Numbered from the stretch's first letter, positions 34,542 through 48,025 are shown. The stretch: 64,000 nucleotides of DNA from Symsagittifera roscoffensis (GCF_963678635.1 NC_087063.1:79259617-79323616); one strand, 5' to 3'. Numbers and translations are program-made. The notes: a model not told the origin generated them from the sequence alone.

Positions 34542-35210
34542 TAGTAGTATGGATCGCTAGCTCTGACAGTTCCGATTCTGAGCTCGTGTTCCTGTCTGCG
34601 TAGGGGTCGATTCCTAAATTCCGGGAGTTGTCATCAACTGAAGAGTCTGCGATGGAGCACGTTCCCCATTCCCGGATCAGTTCTGTGCGTTCTGCTCATA
34701 AATCTGAACTCCCCGGACAAAATTTTATCCTCCAGGTCCTGTTCCTCATCAGGAACTTTTTCTTCTACATCAGACTCCCCGGACAAACTTTCTTGTCCCG
34801 GTTTTTGATCCTGAACTCACCTGATCTCCTCACCGTTCATCTCCCCGGACAAATAACTTTGCTCCAGGTTTCGTTCAACCTCCTCACTTTCCTTATCCTG
34901 GTCTTCAAAGGTAAATGTTTTCTTTTGTGTATCGTTCGCTTGTTCTTTCCGTTTGTATGAAGTTTTTCTTAAAACGACTTGGGGTATTGAGGACACTAAT
35001 TGCTGAACTATAGTCCTGCAATCCCTCTCATTCTCTTGGTGTTGTCGTCTTGACGGTTTGATCTTCACCCTCTCACTGAGTGTCAGTGATGCCGTGGCTG
35101 CTGCCCACTCGGGGTCATCTCTGGTCACTTCTCTCTCCAACAATCCACCCAGGATCCGCATTACTTGCGGTGTGACCTGCACCGTTTTATCCAATAATGA
35201 GAGGCTGTTT
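34542..35210 (-). pseudogene. C-terminal tail of the Pol region with LSGE repeats
   Basis: The end of the open frame 35,671-34,817 reads LLDKTVQVTPQVMRILGGLL, then RKTSYKRKEQANDTQKK and an acidic region. The motif LSGE appears three times (near 34,845, 34,785 and 34,720 on the minus strand: QSYLSGEM, QESLSGES, KILSGEF), separated by Glu/Asp-rich linkers and one stop. Where an integrase would normally follow RNase H, none of its motifs (HHCC finger, DDE) can be seen. Confidence 0.5.
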
Positions 35211-36760
35211 ATATTCATGCGGGAGAGTTCCTGCTGGACCAGTTTTGAGCGCAGCAACAGTTCCAAGGGCACCGGGTCCTTCTTGGATAGATTCTTTATC
35301 TCGGCTGCTATCATTACAGGTAAAACATAATGTCCTGGACTTGGATGTCCAGATTTGTCTAACCATCTCGTCAAGGGAAGCGCTTCATAAGTTTCTTTGT
35401 CCAGAAACGAGAACCCTTCCTTGATTTCTGGCTGATTGGCTTGCTGTTGTCCCAATATTTCATAGAATTCGGTCTTCTTGCTGAAGCTGTCATCATTTTT
35501 GTGTTTATCACGCATCCTGTGCTCGATTATCGTGTGGTAGCAATCTAATCTTACTATCCATCCACCAATATAACTCTGATCCATCGAGTATGTCTTCAAC
35601 CAGGATAACGCTGTGTTGTCCACGCGTAAAGTAAAGGAAGCACTCCCCAAGTTTGCGCGGTACTTTTCCACGAATGTGGACCATATTTCATCTCAGTGTC
35701 ACTTAACACCTTGCTGCCATATGCAATGGGACGGAGAATTGTTCTCCATTCCATTCTTGCTCCTGATGCAGTATCCCTGAGATGGCTACTACTGATGCGT
35801 CTGTGTCAAGAACATACATTCCCTTCTCTGTAGGCATGTCTAGCACTGGCGCTTCGCATAGTTCCCGCTTTATGTTCTCGAAGGCAGCTTGAGCTTCTTC
35901 GTTCTATTCGAAATTCTTTTTTTTTGTTGCGCATCAGCTTCTGCATGGGATACACCTTGTCAGCATATCCTTTAATGAACTCACGGTAATAAATGGCAAA
36001 CTCTAGGAAGCTCATGAGTTGTGTGTCAGTTCTGGGAGCCTTCCATGTCAACACAGCCTCTACTGCTTCCGTGTCCGGCCTCACGCCATGCCTGTCCACT
36101 ATTCTTCCTAGATACTTGATTGAATCACTGAGGTTTTCACATTTCGATGGTTTGCATTTCAAGCCTGCTCTTTTCATGCAGCCAAAGTCCTCATCAAGCC
36201 ATTCAATTCCCCCCTTCTTTTTTGCCATGGCCACCCCGCAAGCGCAGGGCATTTTTGAGGGTATTCGAGCAACATTTCTACTTCCGTTCGGCACGCTTCC
36301 GATTTATGTGGCGTCATTCGTCTTGCGCTTTTCCTATGGGGAACGGCGCCTTCCTCTAGTTCAATTTCGTGTTCGACGAAGTTACAACAACCGATATCCG
36401 CCTTATGTTTTGAAAATACATCCGCGTTCCAATTTAAAACCAACCGCAATGATTCAAAATCTCCCTCGCCTATTTTCCTCATTAACCTTTCTATCTTCAG
36501 CAAAACTGGTTTGTCAGATTCTATTCATATGACGAAGGGAGTTCCGGAAAATTCGAGCAGCTCGACAAGCCGTCGTCCGTTTGAAAACAGTTTATTAATA
36601 GATTTAAAATAATTAATTCTTTTAAAAATTATATCTTTGTTGGCATGATAAGGGCAGTCCTTTACGTCATATCTTTTCAAGTTTTGTGTCTCTTCATAGT
36701 CAGTCCTCATCGGCAAAGCGTAACCAAGTTTTTTTCCTTGCTGGATTGAAACCGTGGTGT
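35211..36760 (-). pseudogene. RT-RNase H, tandem copy a (most diverged)
   Basis: In minus order: RT fingers (36,503-36,174: FSKHKADIGCCNFVEHEIEL, then RMTPHKSEACRTEVEMLLEY); a joint at about 36,200-36,230 where AKKKGG runs directly into IEWLDEDFGCMKRAG; the RT thumb/connection (YLGRIVDRHGVRPDTEAVEA, FLEFAIYYREFIKGYAD); and RNase H (35,830-35,500: VLDTDASV, LRVDNTALSWLKTYSMDQ, IEHRMRDKHKNDD). About 130 residues of the palm, with motif A and the YxDD active site, are missing. The copy has frameshifts near 36,260 and 35,700. Ty3/gypsy-type by its thumb and RNase H motifs. Confidence 0.75.
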
Positions 36761-38335
36761 TTATGTTCATGCGAGAGAGTTCCTGCTGGACCAGTTTTGA
36801 GCGCAGCAACAATTCCAAGGGCACCGGGTCCTTCTTGGATAGAATCTTTATCTCGGCTGCTTTCTTTACAGGTAAAACATAATGTCCTGGAATTGGATGT
36901 CCAGATTTGTCTAACCATCTCGTCAAGGGAAGCGCTTCATAAGTTTATTTGTCCAGAAACGAGAACCCTTAATTGATTTCTGGCTCATTGGCTTGCTAAT
37001 GTTCAAATCTTTCATAGAATTCGGTCTTCTTGCTGAGGTTGTCAGGATTCTGGTGTTTATCACGCATCCTGTGCTCGATTATCATGTGGTAGCAATCTAA
37101 TCTTACTATCCATCCACCAATATATCTCTGATCCATCGAGTATGTCTTCAACCAGAATAACGCTCTGTTGTCCACGCGTAAAGTACAGAAAGCGCTCACC
37201 AAGTTTGCGCGGTACTTTTCCACGAATGTGACTACTGCAAACATTTCTGCTTTTGGTGCACCATATTTCATCTCAGTATCACTTAACACCTTGCTGCCAT
37301 ATGCAATGGGACGGAGAATTGTTCTCCATTCCATTCCTGCTCCTGATACAGTATTCCTGAGATGGCTACTACTGATGCGTCTGTGTCAAGAACATACATT
37401 ATCTTTTGTGTAGGCATGTCTAGCACTGGCGCTTCGCACAGTTCCCGCTTTATGTTCTCGAAGGCAGCTTGAGCTTCTTCGTTCTATTCGAATTTTTTTT
37501 TGTTGCGCATCAGCTTCTGCATGGGATACACCTTGTCAGCATATCCTTTAATGAACTCACGGTAATAATTGGCAAACTCTAGGAAGCTCATGAGTTGTGT
37601 GTCAGTTCTGGGAGCCTTCCATGTCAACACAGCCTCTACTGCTTCCGTGTCCGTCCTCACGCCATGCCTGTCCACTATTCTTCCTAGATACTTGATTGAA
37701 TCACTGAGGTTTTCACATTTCGATGGTTTGCATTTCGAGCCTGCTCTTTTCATACAGACAAAGTCCTCATCAAGCCATTCAATTCCCCCTTCTTTTTTGC
37801 CATGACTACCCCGCAAGCCCAGGGCGATTTCGAGGGTATTCGAGCAACATTTCTACTTCCGCTCGGCACGCTTCCGATTTATGTGGCGTCATTCGTCTTG
37901 CGCCTTTCCTATGGGGAACGGAGCCTTCCTCTAGTTCGATTTCGTGTTCGACGAAGTTACAACAACCGATATCCGCCTTATGTTTTGAAAATACATCCGC
38001 GTTCCAATTTAAAACCACTCGCATTGATTCAAAATCTCCCTCGCCTATTTTCCTCATTAAATTTTCTATCTTCAGCAAAACTGGTTTGTCAGATTCTATT
38101 CATATGACGAAGGGAGTTCCGGAAAATTCGAGCAGCTCGACATGCCGTCGTGCGTTTGAAAACAGTTTATTAATAGATATAAAATAATTAATTCTTTTAA
38201 AAATTATATCTTTGTTGGCATGATAAGGGCAGTCCTTTACGTCATATCTTTTCAAGTTTTGTGTCTCTTCATAGTCAGTCCTCATCGGCAAAGCGTAACC
38301 AAGTTTTTTTCCTTGCTGGATTGAAACCGTGGTGT
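36761..38335 (-). pseudogene. RT-RNase H, tandem copy b
   Basis: The 1575-bp unit in minus order: linker (VSIQQGKKLGYALPMRTDYE), RT fingers (38,078-37,806), palm deletion joint (near 37,775-37,803, the same KKEGGIEWLDEDF), thumb (37,816-37,484), RNase H (37,334-36,996: LRPIAYGSKVLSDTEMKYGA, LRVDNRALFWLKTYSMDQ, IEHRMRDKHQNPDNLSKK) and the post-RNase H segment (36,926-36,525: RWLDKSGHPIPGHYVLPV). It is nearly identical to copy c. Inactive for lack of the YxDD motif. Confidence 0.8.
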
Positions 38336-39909
38336 TTATGTTCATGCGAGAGAGTTCCTGCTGGACCAGTTTTGAGCGCAGCAACAATTCCAAGGGCACC
38401 GGGTCCTTCTTGGATAGAATCTTTATCTCGGCTGCTTTCTTTACAGGTAAAACATAATGTCCTGGAATTGGATGTCCAGATTTGTCTAACCATCTCGTCA
38501 AGGGAAGCGCTTCATAAGTTTATTTGTCCAGAAACGAGAACCCTTAATTGATTTCTGGCTCATTGGCTTGCTAATGTTCAAATCTTTCATAGAATTCGGT
38601 CTTCTTGCTGAGGTTGTCAGGATTCTGGTGTTTATCACGCATCCTGTGCTCGATTATCATGTGGTAGCAATCTAATCTTACTATCCATCCATCAATATAT
38701 CTCTGATCCATCGAGTATGTCTTCAACCAGAATAACGCTCTGTTGTCCACGCGTAAAGTACAGAAAGCGCTCACCAAGTTTGCGCGGTACTTTTCCACGA
38801 ATGTGACTACTGCAAACATTTCTGCTTTTGGTGCACCATATTTCATCTCAGTATCACTTAACACCTTGCTGCCATATGCAATGGGACGGAGAATTGTTCT
38901 CCATTCCATTCCTGCTCCTGATACAGTATTCCTGAGATGGCTACTACTGATGCGTCTGTGTCAAGAACATACATTATCTTTTGTGTAGGCATGTCTAGCA
39001 CTGGCGCTTCGCACAGTTCCCGCTTTATGTTCTCGAAGGCAGCTTGAGCTTCTTCGTTCTATTCGAATTTTTTTTTGTTGCGCATCAGCTTCTGCATGGG
39101 ATACACCTTGTCAGCATATCCTTTAATGAACTCACGGTAATAATTGGCAAACTCTAGGAAGCTCATGAGTTGTGTGTCAGTTCTGGGAGCCTTCCATGTC
39201 AACACAGCCTCTACTGCTTCCGTGTCCGTCCTCACGCCATGCCTGTCCACTATTCTTCCTAGATACTTGATTGAATCACTGAGGTTTTCACATTTCGATG
39301 GTTTGCATTTCGAGCCTGCTCTTTTCATACAGACAAAGTCCTCATCAAGCCATTCAATTCCCCCTTCTTTTTTGCCATGACTACCCCGCAAGCCCAGGGC
39401 GATTTCGAGGGTATTCGAGCAACATTTCTACTTCCGCTCGGCACGCTTCCGATTTATGTGGCGTCATTCGTCTTGCGCCTTTCCTATGGGGAACGGAGCC
39501 TTCCTCTAGTTCGATTTCGTGTTCGACGAAGTTACAACAACCGATATCCGCCTTATGTTTTGAAAATACATCCGCGTTCCAATTTAAAACCACTCGCATT
39601 GATTCAAAATCTCCCTCGCCTATTTTCCTCATTAAATTTTCTATCTTCAGCAAAACTGGTTTGTCAGATTCTATTCATATGACGAAGGGAGTTCCGGAAA
39701 ATTCGAGCAGCTCGACATGCCGTCGTGCGTTTGAAAACAGTTTATTAATAGATATAAAATAATTAATTCTTTAAAAATTATATATTTGTTGGCATGATAA
39801 GGGCAGCCCTTTACGTCATATCTCTTCAAGTTTTGTGTCTTTTCATAGTCAGTCCTCATCGGCAAAGCGTAACTAAGTTTCTTTCCACGCTGGATTGAAA
39901 CCGTGGTGT
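38336..39909 (-). pseudogene. RT-RNase H, tandem copy c
   Basis: Same content as copy b: fingers 39,653-39,381, joint near 39,350-39,378, thumb 39,391-39,059, RNase H 38,909-38,571 and tail 38,501-38,100. A visible coding difference from b is Gly to Asp in RYIGGWIV (RYIDGWIV). The same palm deletion is present, so it predates the tandem duplication. The copy is entered from the protease side, so it is the positional equivalent of the ancestral RT. Confidence 0.8.
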
Positions 39910-39946
39910 CCAGTGTGTTCAATAACACACTGACACACAGTCTGTT

Positions 39947-40506
39947 TCAAGTTACCGAGAATCTCCGGCCCAAAATCACTGAACTTTGACTATTTGGTTT
40001 CAGTACTAGACAAACCTGTTTGTTATCACTTAACGAGTTCGAATTTCTCATACTAAAAATAGCTACCACAGCTTGGCCCAGCTGTAGTTTAACTTTTCTA
40101 TTTGGAAAAATTGGTACCTTATTTTCATCCGCTATTATCCTATCAGTTGGTCGCTTAAGATACTTTCGGTCCGGATTTCTGATCCATATTAAGATGAACT
40201 GGTTGGAGTCGTCCAAATTCTCTACCACAAGGAAGCTCATCCAAAGATATCTTCCTCCCATTTGGTTTTTGGTGTTCTTCCAGCTACGTAAATTGCTCCT
40301 CGATTGGCTGCCAATAGTCGGAGATTCGTCGGAATTAGGTCTTCCCTCGTGAAGCCCATTCTTTCCCAAGTTTTTATCGGCATCACGCTTACTACCGCTC
40401 CTGTGTCCAGAAGCCTAGTGACTCCGATTTTCTTCTCGTTGGTGTCGAGCAGATGTGCAGTCAAATCTGCTTCGTATCCAATGTAAACCGGGTCTTGCTC
40501 CATCAT
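39947..40506 (-). pseudogene. Retroelement aspartic protease and linker
   Basis: The frame 40,506-40,237 carries VTRLLDTGAVVSVMPIKTW, with the catalytic DTG triad at 40,396-40,407, then TNLRLLAANRGAIYVAGRTP, typical of a retropepsin. After a frame change near 40,300 the frame 40,369-39,947 continues (DDSNQFILIWIRNPDRKYLK). A second hydrophobic strand and the flap are plausible but degraded. It lies between Gag and RT, as in Ty3/gypsy elements. Another short frame (39,928-39,671) is the linker to RT. Confidence 0.72.
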
Positions 40507-40756
40507 GGCGTCATGGCCTATCCTACGGACTTTAAGTTCTTATTCACCCAAATAGATTTGACCTATTCGGTCACTGACTGTTGTGACGTAGGTCTTAGTA
40601 TATGATCCATCGACTTCCACGTAGCGCCCGTGAAGTTTTTTTTCGAGTGCCAACCGTTGCTAACAACGCTCGCACAGCCCTCAATTCAGTGAGTGGCTCA
40701 ACCTGTCTCAGATAATCCGCATATGTGGCCAAATGCCTCAAAGTGAACTCTGAACG

Positions 40757-43246
40757 TTAACTTAGGTTCCTGATCACCTGATGTCCAGCAAACGAAATTA
40801 TTGACTGTATTCTGCTTCCTTGTGGCACCATTCCGACCGTCTGCCCAGAGATAACGTTAAATTTCAAGCTCAAACTGCTTGGTATTTTCGTTTCTTTGAC
40901 TTCTGATGCCTCGAAGGCGTTCAGCTTTTCCTGTATTTTCTCATTCTCTAGTTCGAGCTTCATCTTTTGTTCGATCTCCTTCGTTACCAACTCCTGCTGG
41001 ACTCTGTTTAGAGCATCCCTCGCGGCTGCCCTATAGTCGATCTTGAAATCATCCGCCGCAGTCACGGGTTCCGGTTCACGCATCTCTTCCGTTACCGCCT
41101 GCATCTTCTTCGTTGCCAGCTCTTGCGATTTTTCTTTTCTGCGTGCCTCCGCTTCACTCAACAGGCGAGCCTTACTGGCTTTCACATCCGATAAAGCTTC
41201 CTCGTGCCTTGGGTGATTGATGTCTGTCACATCATCCCAGAATTGTGGACAATCCGATTTAAAATGACCTTCCAGGTTACAGAAGAAACACCTTGGGCCG
41301 AATTTTCCAATTACTCCTTTCATGAAGTCTTCATGATCGACCTCTGACGCATCTTCATCCTCGATGCTAAAGCCTATTGCTTTCATGTCCCGTTTGTAGG
41401 TTTTGCATGCTGAAACATGATGGTCCGTCGAACTGCAAGTTGCAGAAGAGCGTCTCTTGTCCATATCGTCCCCTGGTTTGTACCAGTTGTTTCCCTGGTT
41501 TGCTGGTTCGTTGTTAAAGTTTTCTTAATTGTTCTTGTAATATCCAAATCTCGATGGAGGTTTCAGCAAAAGATATTCTTTTGACTTGAGTCTCAACTCC
41601 TCTGGTGTTGGCGCATTGGTTGAGAGTGGTGTATAGTGTGTCGCTAACATTGTTCGAAGCTCATCATTTTTCACACCATCGATGAATTTTGAAGCTACTG
41701 CCAGGTTCATCCCTCTTTTCGACTCATCTGGTTGGCAACGCCTTCTCAGCATCTCCAAATTGTCTAGAAACTTGTCTATCGTATCATTTTTACGTTGCAT
41801 CCGTTTCTCGAAGCGCATCATTGCTTGTTGTCCTTGCACCCCTAAGCCAGAACGATTTAACAAGATTTCAAAGATTTCCTAAGCAGTATCCCGCTGGTAT
41901 TGCTTTTTGGCCATCACACAGTTTAGGGCTGTCCCTTCCAGGTTGCTGGTAAGAGCACTGCATTCTTGTCTTTCTGACAAGTCCTCTTCTTCAAATTGCA
42001 GTTTCATCACCTCTATCCAGGTATCAATACAGCCATCAGATTCGTCTTTATAGCATCTTGGTTTCTTAAAAACCCTTCTGGACTTTTCACTACGGTCATT
42101 GGTCCTAGATAACCTCGTTAGGAATGTTTACAAGGACCTGTTCAGAGGTTCAATTCTCAACTTCTCCATGTCGTCTCTCAATCGTAACTGTCTCTGCTCA
42201 GCTTCCCTAGTCAATCGCGACAAATTCTCAGCCAAGAGTTCATCCGTTCTCTCCTTCAATCGTTTTTCGCTTCTACTAACTTCTTGTCTGTTGCGGTTGA
42301 CCTCTTCCCGCAGACTTTCTCTCTCAACCTGGTCTGCCATTTCCAATTCACTCATTCTTAAGGACATCTGTTCATTCTGTTCTCCTCTGCTGCTCACTTT
42401 GTTGGTCAATGCTTCTTCAATCGATGCTCCGTTATCCACTAATGGCTTCACAAGTGGCTGTGCCAACCTGTCGGTCCCAGGTAGCTTGGTGCTGGCCGAG
42501 ACTCGGGTCTTGATCGCATTTCTATTCTTCCCAGTTTGCATTTCCAATTTCGCCATGTTTACAAAGTCCATCGACTGGCCTGATCCGTTTGTGGTCTTGC
42601 TTATTGTCCTCACTACACCAAATTTGTCCATGGTGCTGTTCTCTCTATCGGTGTATGCGTTATTCTCCTGAGTTGAACTATTGAGGCTGACTTGAGATCC
42701 AAGTCATCTTGCTCGTCATCATCCTCTTCTTCTTCCTGGAATTCTGCGTCATCGCCTGTACCCGTTCCTATGGTAAATGGAAAGAAGTTTCCGAAAGTGT
42801 TCTTCACTCTTTCCGAAAACGATGCGGACGTTGCCTGTAAGTGTTGTCTGTAGGAGATCTTCTATTCGCCAAATTTTCAGTAGAGACATCTTTTCTCTGT
42901 CCAGGGTCTCGATCGAAGTGGCAAAATCCTGGCCTTGTTCTACCGGAGTAGATTCACTCGCCAGTCTTCTGTTTCCTCTCCCTGCCGGTTCATGTCCCTC
43001 CCGGTTCTCATCAATGGCAGGGTCCGGATGGACCTCTACTTCTTACCTTGCCTTTTGTCCTTCTGAGGACTCTTGAATCCTGGTTTCAACCATTCTGCCT
43101 TAAACTTTCTTCCCTTCGTCTGTCCGGGTTCGTGTGATCCTTTCCATAAAAGGGTCATTCATTGCTTTTCTCTGTTTCTCTGGTATGAATTTCCTGGAGC
43201 TATCACGTAGTTTAGGTATCCTTGACTTGTCTAGACTCATTTTCAT
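40757..43246 (-). pseudogene. Gag-like protein of element III
   Basis: Starts at an ATG near 43,246 (MSLDKSRIPKLRDSSRKFIP), then degraded sequence, an acidic stretch (42,770-42,720) and a coiled-coil segment (42,631-42,128: REEVNRNRQEVSRSEKRLKE). The capsid-like part follows (42,060-41,525: SDGCIDTWIEVMKLQFEEED; MMRFEKRMQRKNDTIDKFLD), with a TAG at about 41,879. The nucleocapsid part (41,464-40,757) has knuckle 2 intact (CFFCNLEGHFKSDC, 41,249-41,290), but knuckle 1 lacks its first Cys (SATCSSTDHHVSAC). It ends in a Lys/Glu-rich helix. Homologous to the Gag at 1-2461, clearly diverged. Confidence 0.8.
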
Positions 43247-43302
43247 TTTATCACTTCTTACTGCCTATACACTCGCATTGATTGCAAGTGTCCTTGTAGT
43301 CT

Positions 43303-44150
43303 GACTACTGATAATAATAACACAACACAAAAAAATTCCGAAAGTTTCACTTAAGTAGTGACCACGAATTAATGTATTTTATCACAGTACAGCGTGTGTA
43401 CAAATTATTCACAATTATCGATTATTATTTGTAAGATATGAAGCTAGCACAGTCTTGTGATATCAATTTGTTTAAAAGATAGTGTTCTCACTACCCAATC
43501 AAGGACAGATATTTCTGATTTAAAACCAAAAATGAAGAAAAATAAGAATATTTTCAATGAAAAACGTTTGTGTTTTGTACTTAAGTCAGTCGCTATGTAA
43601 GAGTCGAACTTGTTTCTAAAAAAAAGAGCTTTACCTGTTCGATGCTGCACCAAATAGACAAAATTTGAAGGCAGTAACTTTCTCAAGTGGGCGTCTATTG
43701 CACCAACCGAGTCCTGTGTTTTTGTTTGACAACTGATAACAATAAAACAACACAATAAAGTCTAAAAGTTTCACTTAAATAGTGACCATGAATTCTTATA
43801 GGTTATCACAGTAAAGCGTGTATACAATTTATGCAAAGCTATTGATTATTGGTTATTGGACGTGAAGCTAACACAGAATGATGATATCAAAATATCTAGA
43901 AAAATAGTGTACTCACTACCCAATCAAGAACGTTTATTGAGGATTTAAAACCAAAAACGGATAGAGGTAAACAAATATAAATATAATTCCAAAAAATATA
44001 GGTGTTTTGCACTTGGTCTGTCGCAATCCAATAGTCGAACTTTTTTTTAAAGAAAGAGCTTTCCCTGTTTAGTGCCGCGCTAAACAGACAAAACTTGAAG
44101 GCAGTAACTTTCTCAAGTGGGCGTCTATTGCACCAACCGAGTCCTGTGTT
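43303..44150. repeat. Two tandem copies of a ~425-bp repeat
   Basis: Copy 1 begins at 43,303 (GACTACTGATAATAATAACA) and copy 2 at 43,728 (GACAACTGATAACAATAAAA). They are clearly homologous throughout and end in the same CACCAACCGAGTCCTGTGTT. They sit between the Gag start and the leader and have no counterpart in element II. They could be a solo or tandem LTR of another element or a simple duplication. I see no TG...CA ends or primer site. Confidence 0.75.
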
Positions 44151-44279
44151 ACCTATCTGCCTACGGACTGCCCGAACTAGACCAACTAAAATTTTTAAGG
44201 CAATTCAATCCACACAAATCAGTGGCAAATTTTTGTTCAACTTTGACTCAGTGTCGCGAATATCCGGGTATAGGCCTGT

Positions 44280-46426
44280 TTTATTTTTTTCGTCTTCTAC
44301 AAAAGGCAAGTTACCAGTGCAGTTACTGGTTCCTAGCCTGAATCTTATTAACCTAATACCTTTCACTATTTACTTTTTTTGATTTTTTTAAGTCTTGACA
44401 AAATAGTACCCCTCCGGATTGGCAAAAATAGGACCCCTCCGGATTGGCGAATTTGGGACCCTTCTGTATTGGCAAAAAAAGACCCTTCCGGATCGGCAAA
44501 ATTGGTACTCTTCCGGGTTTGTAAAAAAAGCTTTTCAGAGACTTTTAAAATTTTCCCCCGATAATTTTCCGGATACGTTCTCCGATACTATTATGCTAAA
44601 AGAACTGACTAGGAAGGGTGTATTTCCCGTCCCTAGACCCTTCCGGATCGATGCTAAGCCTCTTACTAGACAATTCACCTTAACTGTGAAGGGTGATATG
44701 ACTACCGTAGATTCGACTTGACTATGGTTTATCTGGTTTCCTTAGCCTTCCCTTTTCATCTTAAACAATGTAAAATTGACTTATTTAACCATCACTATCC
44801 TTTGGTAGGGGTATAAGGGCTTTTCAAAAAAATTTCACAGAATGTGAAGGGTCTACGTTCACGAATTAGAAAAATAGCTAAAAACAATCTTTGAAAAACT
44901 TTCACGCTTACTCTTGTGAATAATTGAAGATTATATGTGTAAGCTCACTTAATTTCTGATCTAATGATACCAAGATCAACTGGATCTGTCTAGTTGTTTC
45001 AAAGTTAATAACCAAAACGTTGTTTCAAAGTTCTAAAGCCAAAAAGTGTTCTCTTTTATAGGTTCCGCTTAATTTTTTTCGCAATTCTGTTCTTTCCGAC
45101 CTAAAAGTTATTGATCCGAACTTAAAAGGCCTATTTTCTTCTATCTCAATGCATATAAACCCAGTCTAAAACGTTCCAGCTGAAAAAATTCGCCAAAAAC
45201 AATGCTATTTGAACCCTTCTGGATTGATGAATCCACTAAATCAAACACGTTAAGTTCGGTTTCACTTTAACCAGGAAGTTTTCGTCAAAGATGTTTTAAA
45301 ATCTGTCGATTCACTAGTGAAAATTGTCCGAACAATAAGTTTTACTGTCCTAACTGAAAAAGTTTTGTAGCGTTTCGTTTTTTCAAAAATCAAGAAAATT
45401 TGGTTTTTTGGTACCCAATTAGTCCAACCACTTCTGAACAAAACTTCACCGGTTTTACCTAATATACTAGTTTAGTTACGATGTAACTCACTAATTTAGC
45501 GCTTTTTTCCGTTTCAAAGTATATAGATATCTCAATGATCGCGATTTGTGGGTGGGTCAAAATATCGCTATTCTGACCCTAAAAACTGGTCTGCTTGCTA
45601 TGTTTTTCACTGAAAAACGGTATAGGAATATTAGTATAGGCTGTATAAATAGTAATACTAGTAACTTTATACCCCTCCAGGTTTGTTCAACCACCGAATC
45701 AAGATGCTTAACTCGGAAATTCGCATTTCGATGAAGGGTCACCACAGGTTATTATCCTACTTTTTGTACCAAAAGGGATACAGAACTTGTTAACGATACC
45801 CAAGAGTCGATTGCTGTTGTCCTTCAGTCCCTTCTCGTCTCTCCCTGCACTGCTTAATGGATCAGTCTGTCTTCTTCTCTAACCCCGAGACCCTTCCGGA
45901 TTGAGCGCAAACTAGCATTAACGTGCTTAAATAATCAAATAACCCTAAAATACATGCACCATCAACGGGCCACAAGTTTGATCGTAAAGATACTGAATGA
46001 TATAAATGCTTGTAACAACAAAATATCTAACAACAACAAATGGGAGGGTCGGATCACATCTCGTCTGGGGTCATAATTTCTACTGATTTTATACTTTTTT
46101 TTACTGTTTTTGGTTGTTTCGGTTATTTATTTGTTTTTCGTTTTTTCTTATGTTCTATACTACTTTTTGTTTGGTTTTCTGTTTATCTTTAAGTGTTTTT
46201 GTTCACAAATCTCTCAGGGAACGACGGGACGGCCAATCCCCCCACCCTTCCTGAAGCTTGAATTTTTGGTCTTAGCTAGATTAAAAAAATATTCACGGGA
46301 ATCCAGAGGGCTTCCGCGTTCCGAACTACCCTTCTGTCCCGGTGGTTGGGGCTTTGTTATGAGCTTCCGCTCGGCGCGGAGTGCTCGTAAAAGGTTCTGC
46401 CGGTTATGATATTAAAACGAATAACA
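44280..46426 (-). other. Leader of element III
   Basis: Homologous along its length to the element II leader (10,740-13,051), including the GGCAAGTTACCAGTGCAGT start, the CCCCTCCGGATTGG array (44,406-44,520), the TTACGA...GTAACTCACTAATTTA block near 45,476 and the CAGGGAACGACGGGACGGCC block near 46,215. No coding sequence is supported. Confidence 0.7.
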
Positions 46427-46439
46427 CCCAGAAGTGCCA
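46427..46439 (-). promoter_or_regulatory. Degenerate primer binding site of element III
   Basis: Minus strand TGGCACTTCTGGG, two changes from the site at 13,052-13,064, separated from the LTR edge by 12 bases as in element I. Confidence 0.6.
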
Positions 46440-46451
46440 CAAAAACATCTA

Positions 46452-46836
46452 TGTAACATTCGCCCGGAAAAACATATCGACGGAAAAAAAGCTAGATTCC
46501 AAAACGACTGGCCAGCATCTAAACACAGCTCTACATGCTTTTCACCGTCTCTGCCAAAGCCGGTTCTTTCTGTGGTTTTCCTAACATCGGGCCGACAACA
46601 TGTTACTGCTTTCCGGCTTCGACCAGAACGGTCAATTTAACTTAATTATATGCCAAAATAGTGAGCTCATCGCAGGGTCTCAGTATCCCCAGACCACGAG
46701 GTCACTCCTAAAAACAAGGCTACTACTATATATTATATTACTTTTGTTTTTGTTCAATAGATAAAAATCATCATCTCTATCGAAGATGGATCAACCCTTT
46801 CCCTCACTCCTAACTTCTCATTCTCTAGAAATGATC
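46452..46836 (-). repeat. LTR (family 1) fragment, tandem copy 1
   Basis: Starts TGTAACATTCGCCCGG and follows the intact LTR for about 385 bases (through the CTCAGTATCCCCAGACC block), then breaks off into the exon-like unit at about 46,836. Confidence 0.75.
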
Positions 46837-47637
<801 letters not shown>

Positions 47638-48025
47638 TGTAACATTCGCCCGGAAGTACATATCGACGGAAAATAAAGCTAGGTTCTAAAACGACTGGTC
47701 AGCGTCTAAACACAGCTCTACATGCTTTTCACCGTCTCTGCCAAAGCCAGTTCTATTGGTGGTTTTCTCCACATCGGGTCCACAAAATTTTACTGCTTTC
47801 CGGCTTCGACCAGGACGGTCAATTTAACTTAATTATATGCAAAAATAGAGAGCTCATGGCTGGGTCTCAGTATCCCCAGACCACGAGGTCACTCCTAAAA
47901 ACAAGGCTACTACTATTTATTATATTACTTTTGTTTTTGTTCAATAGATAAAAATCATCATCCCTATCGAAGATGGATCAACCCTTTCCCTCACTCCTAA
48001 CTTCTCATTCTCTAGAAATGATCCG
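47638..48025 (-). repeat. LTR (family 1) fragment, tandem copy 2
   Basis: Same limits as copy 1: it begins at the LTR edge TGTAACATTCG and breaks off at the same internal point, ATGATCCGG/TAAGTTG. Confidence 0.75.
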
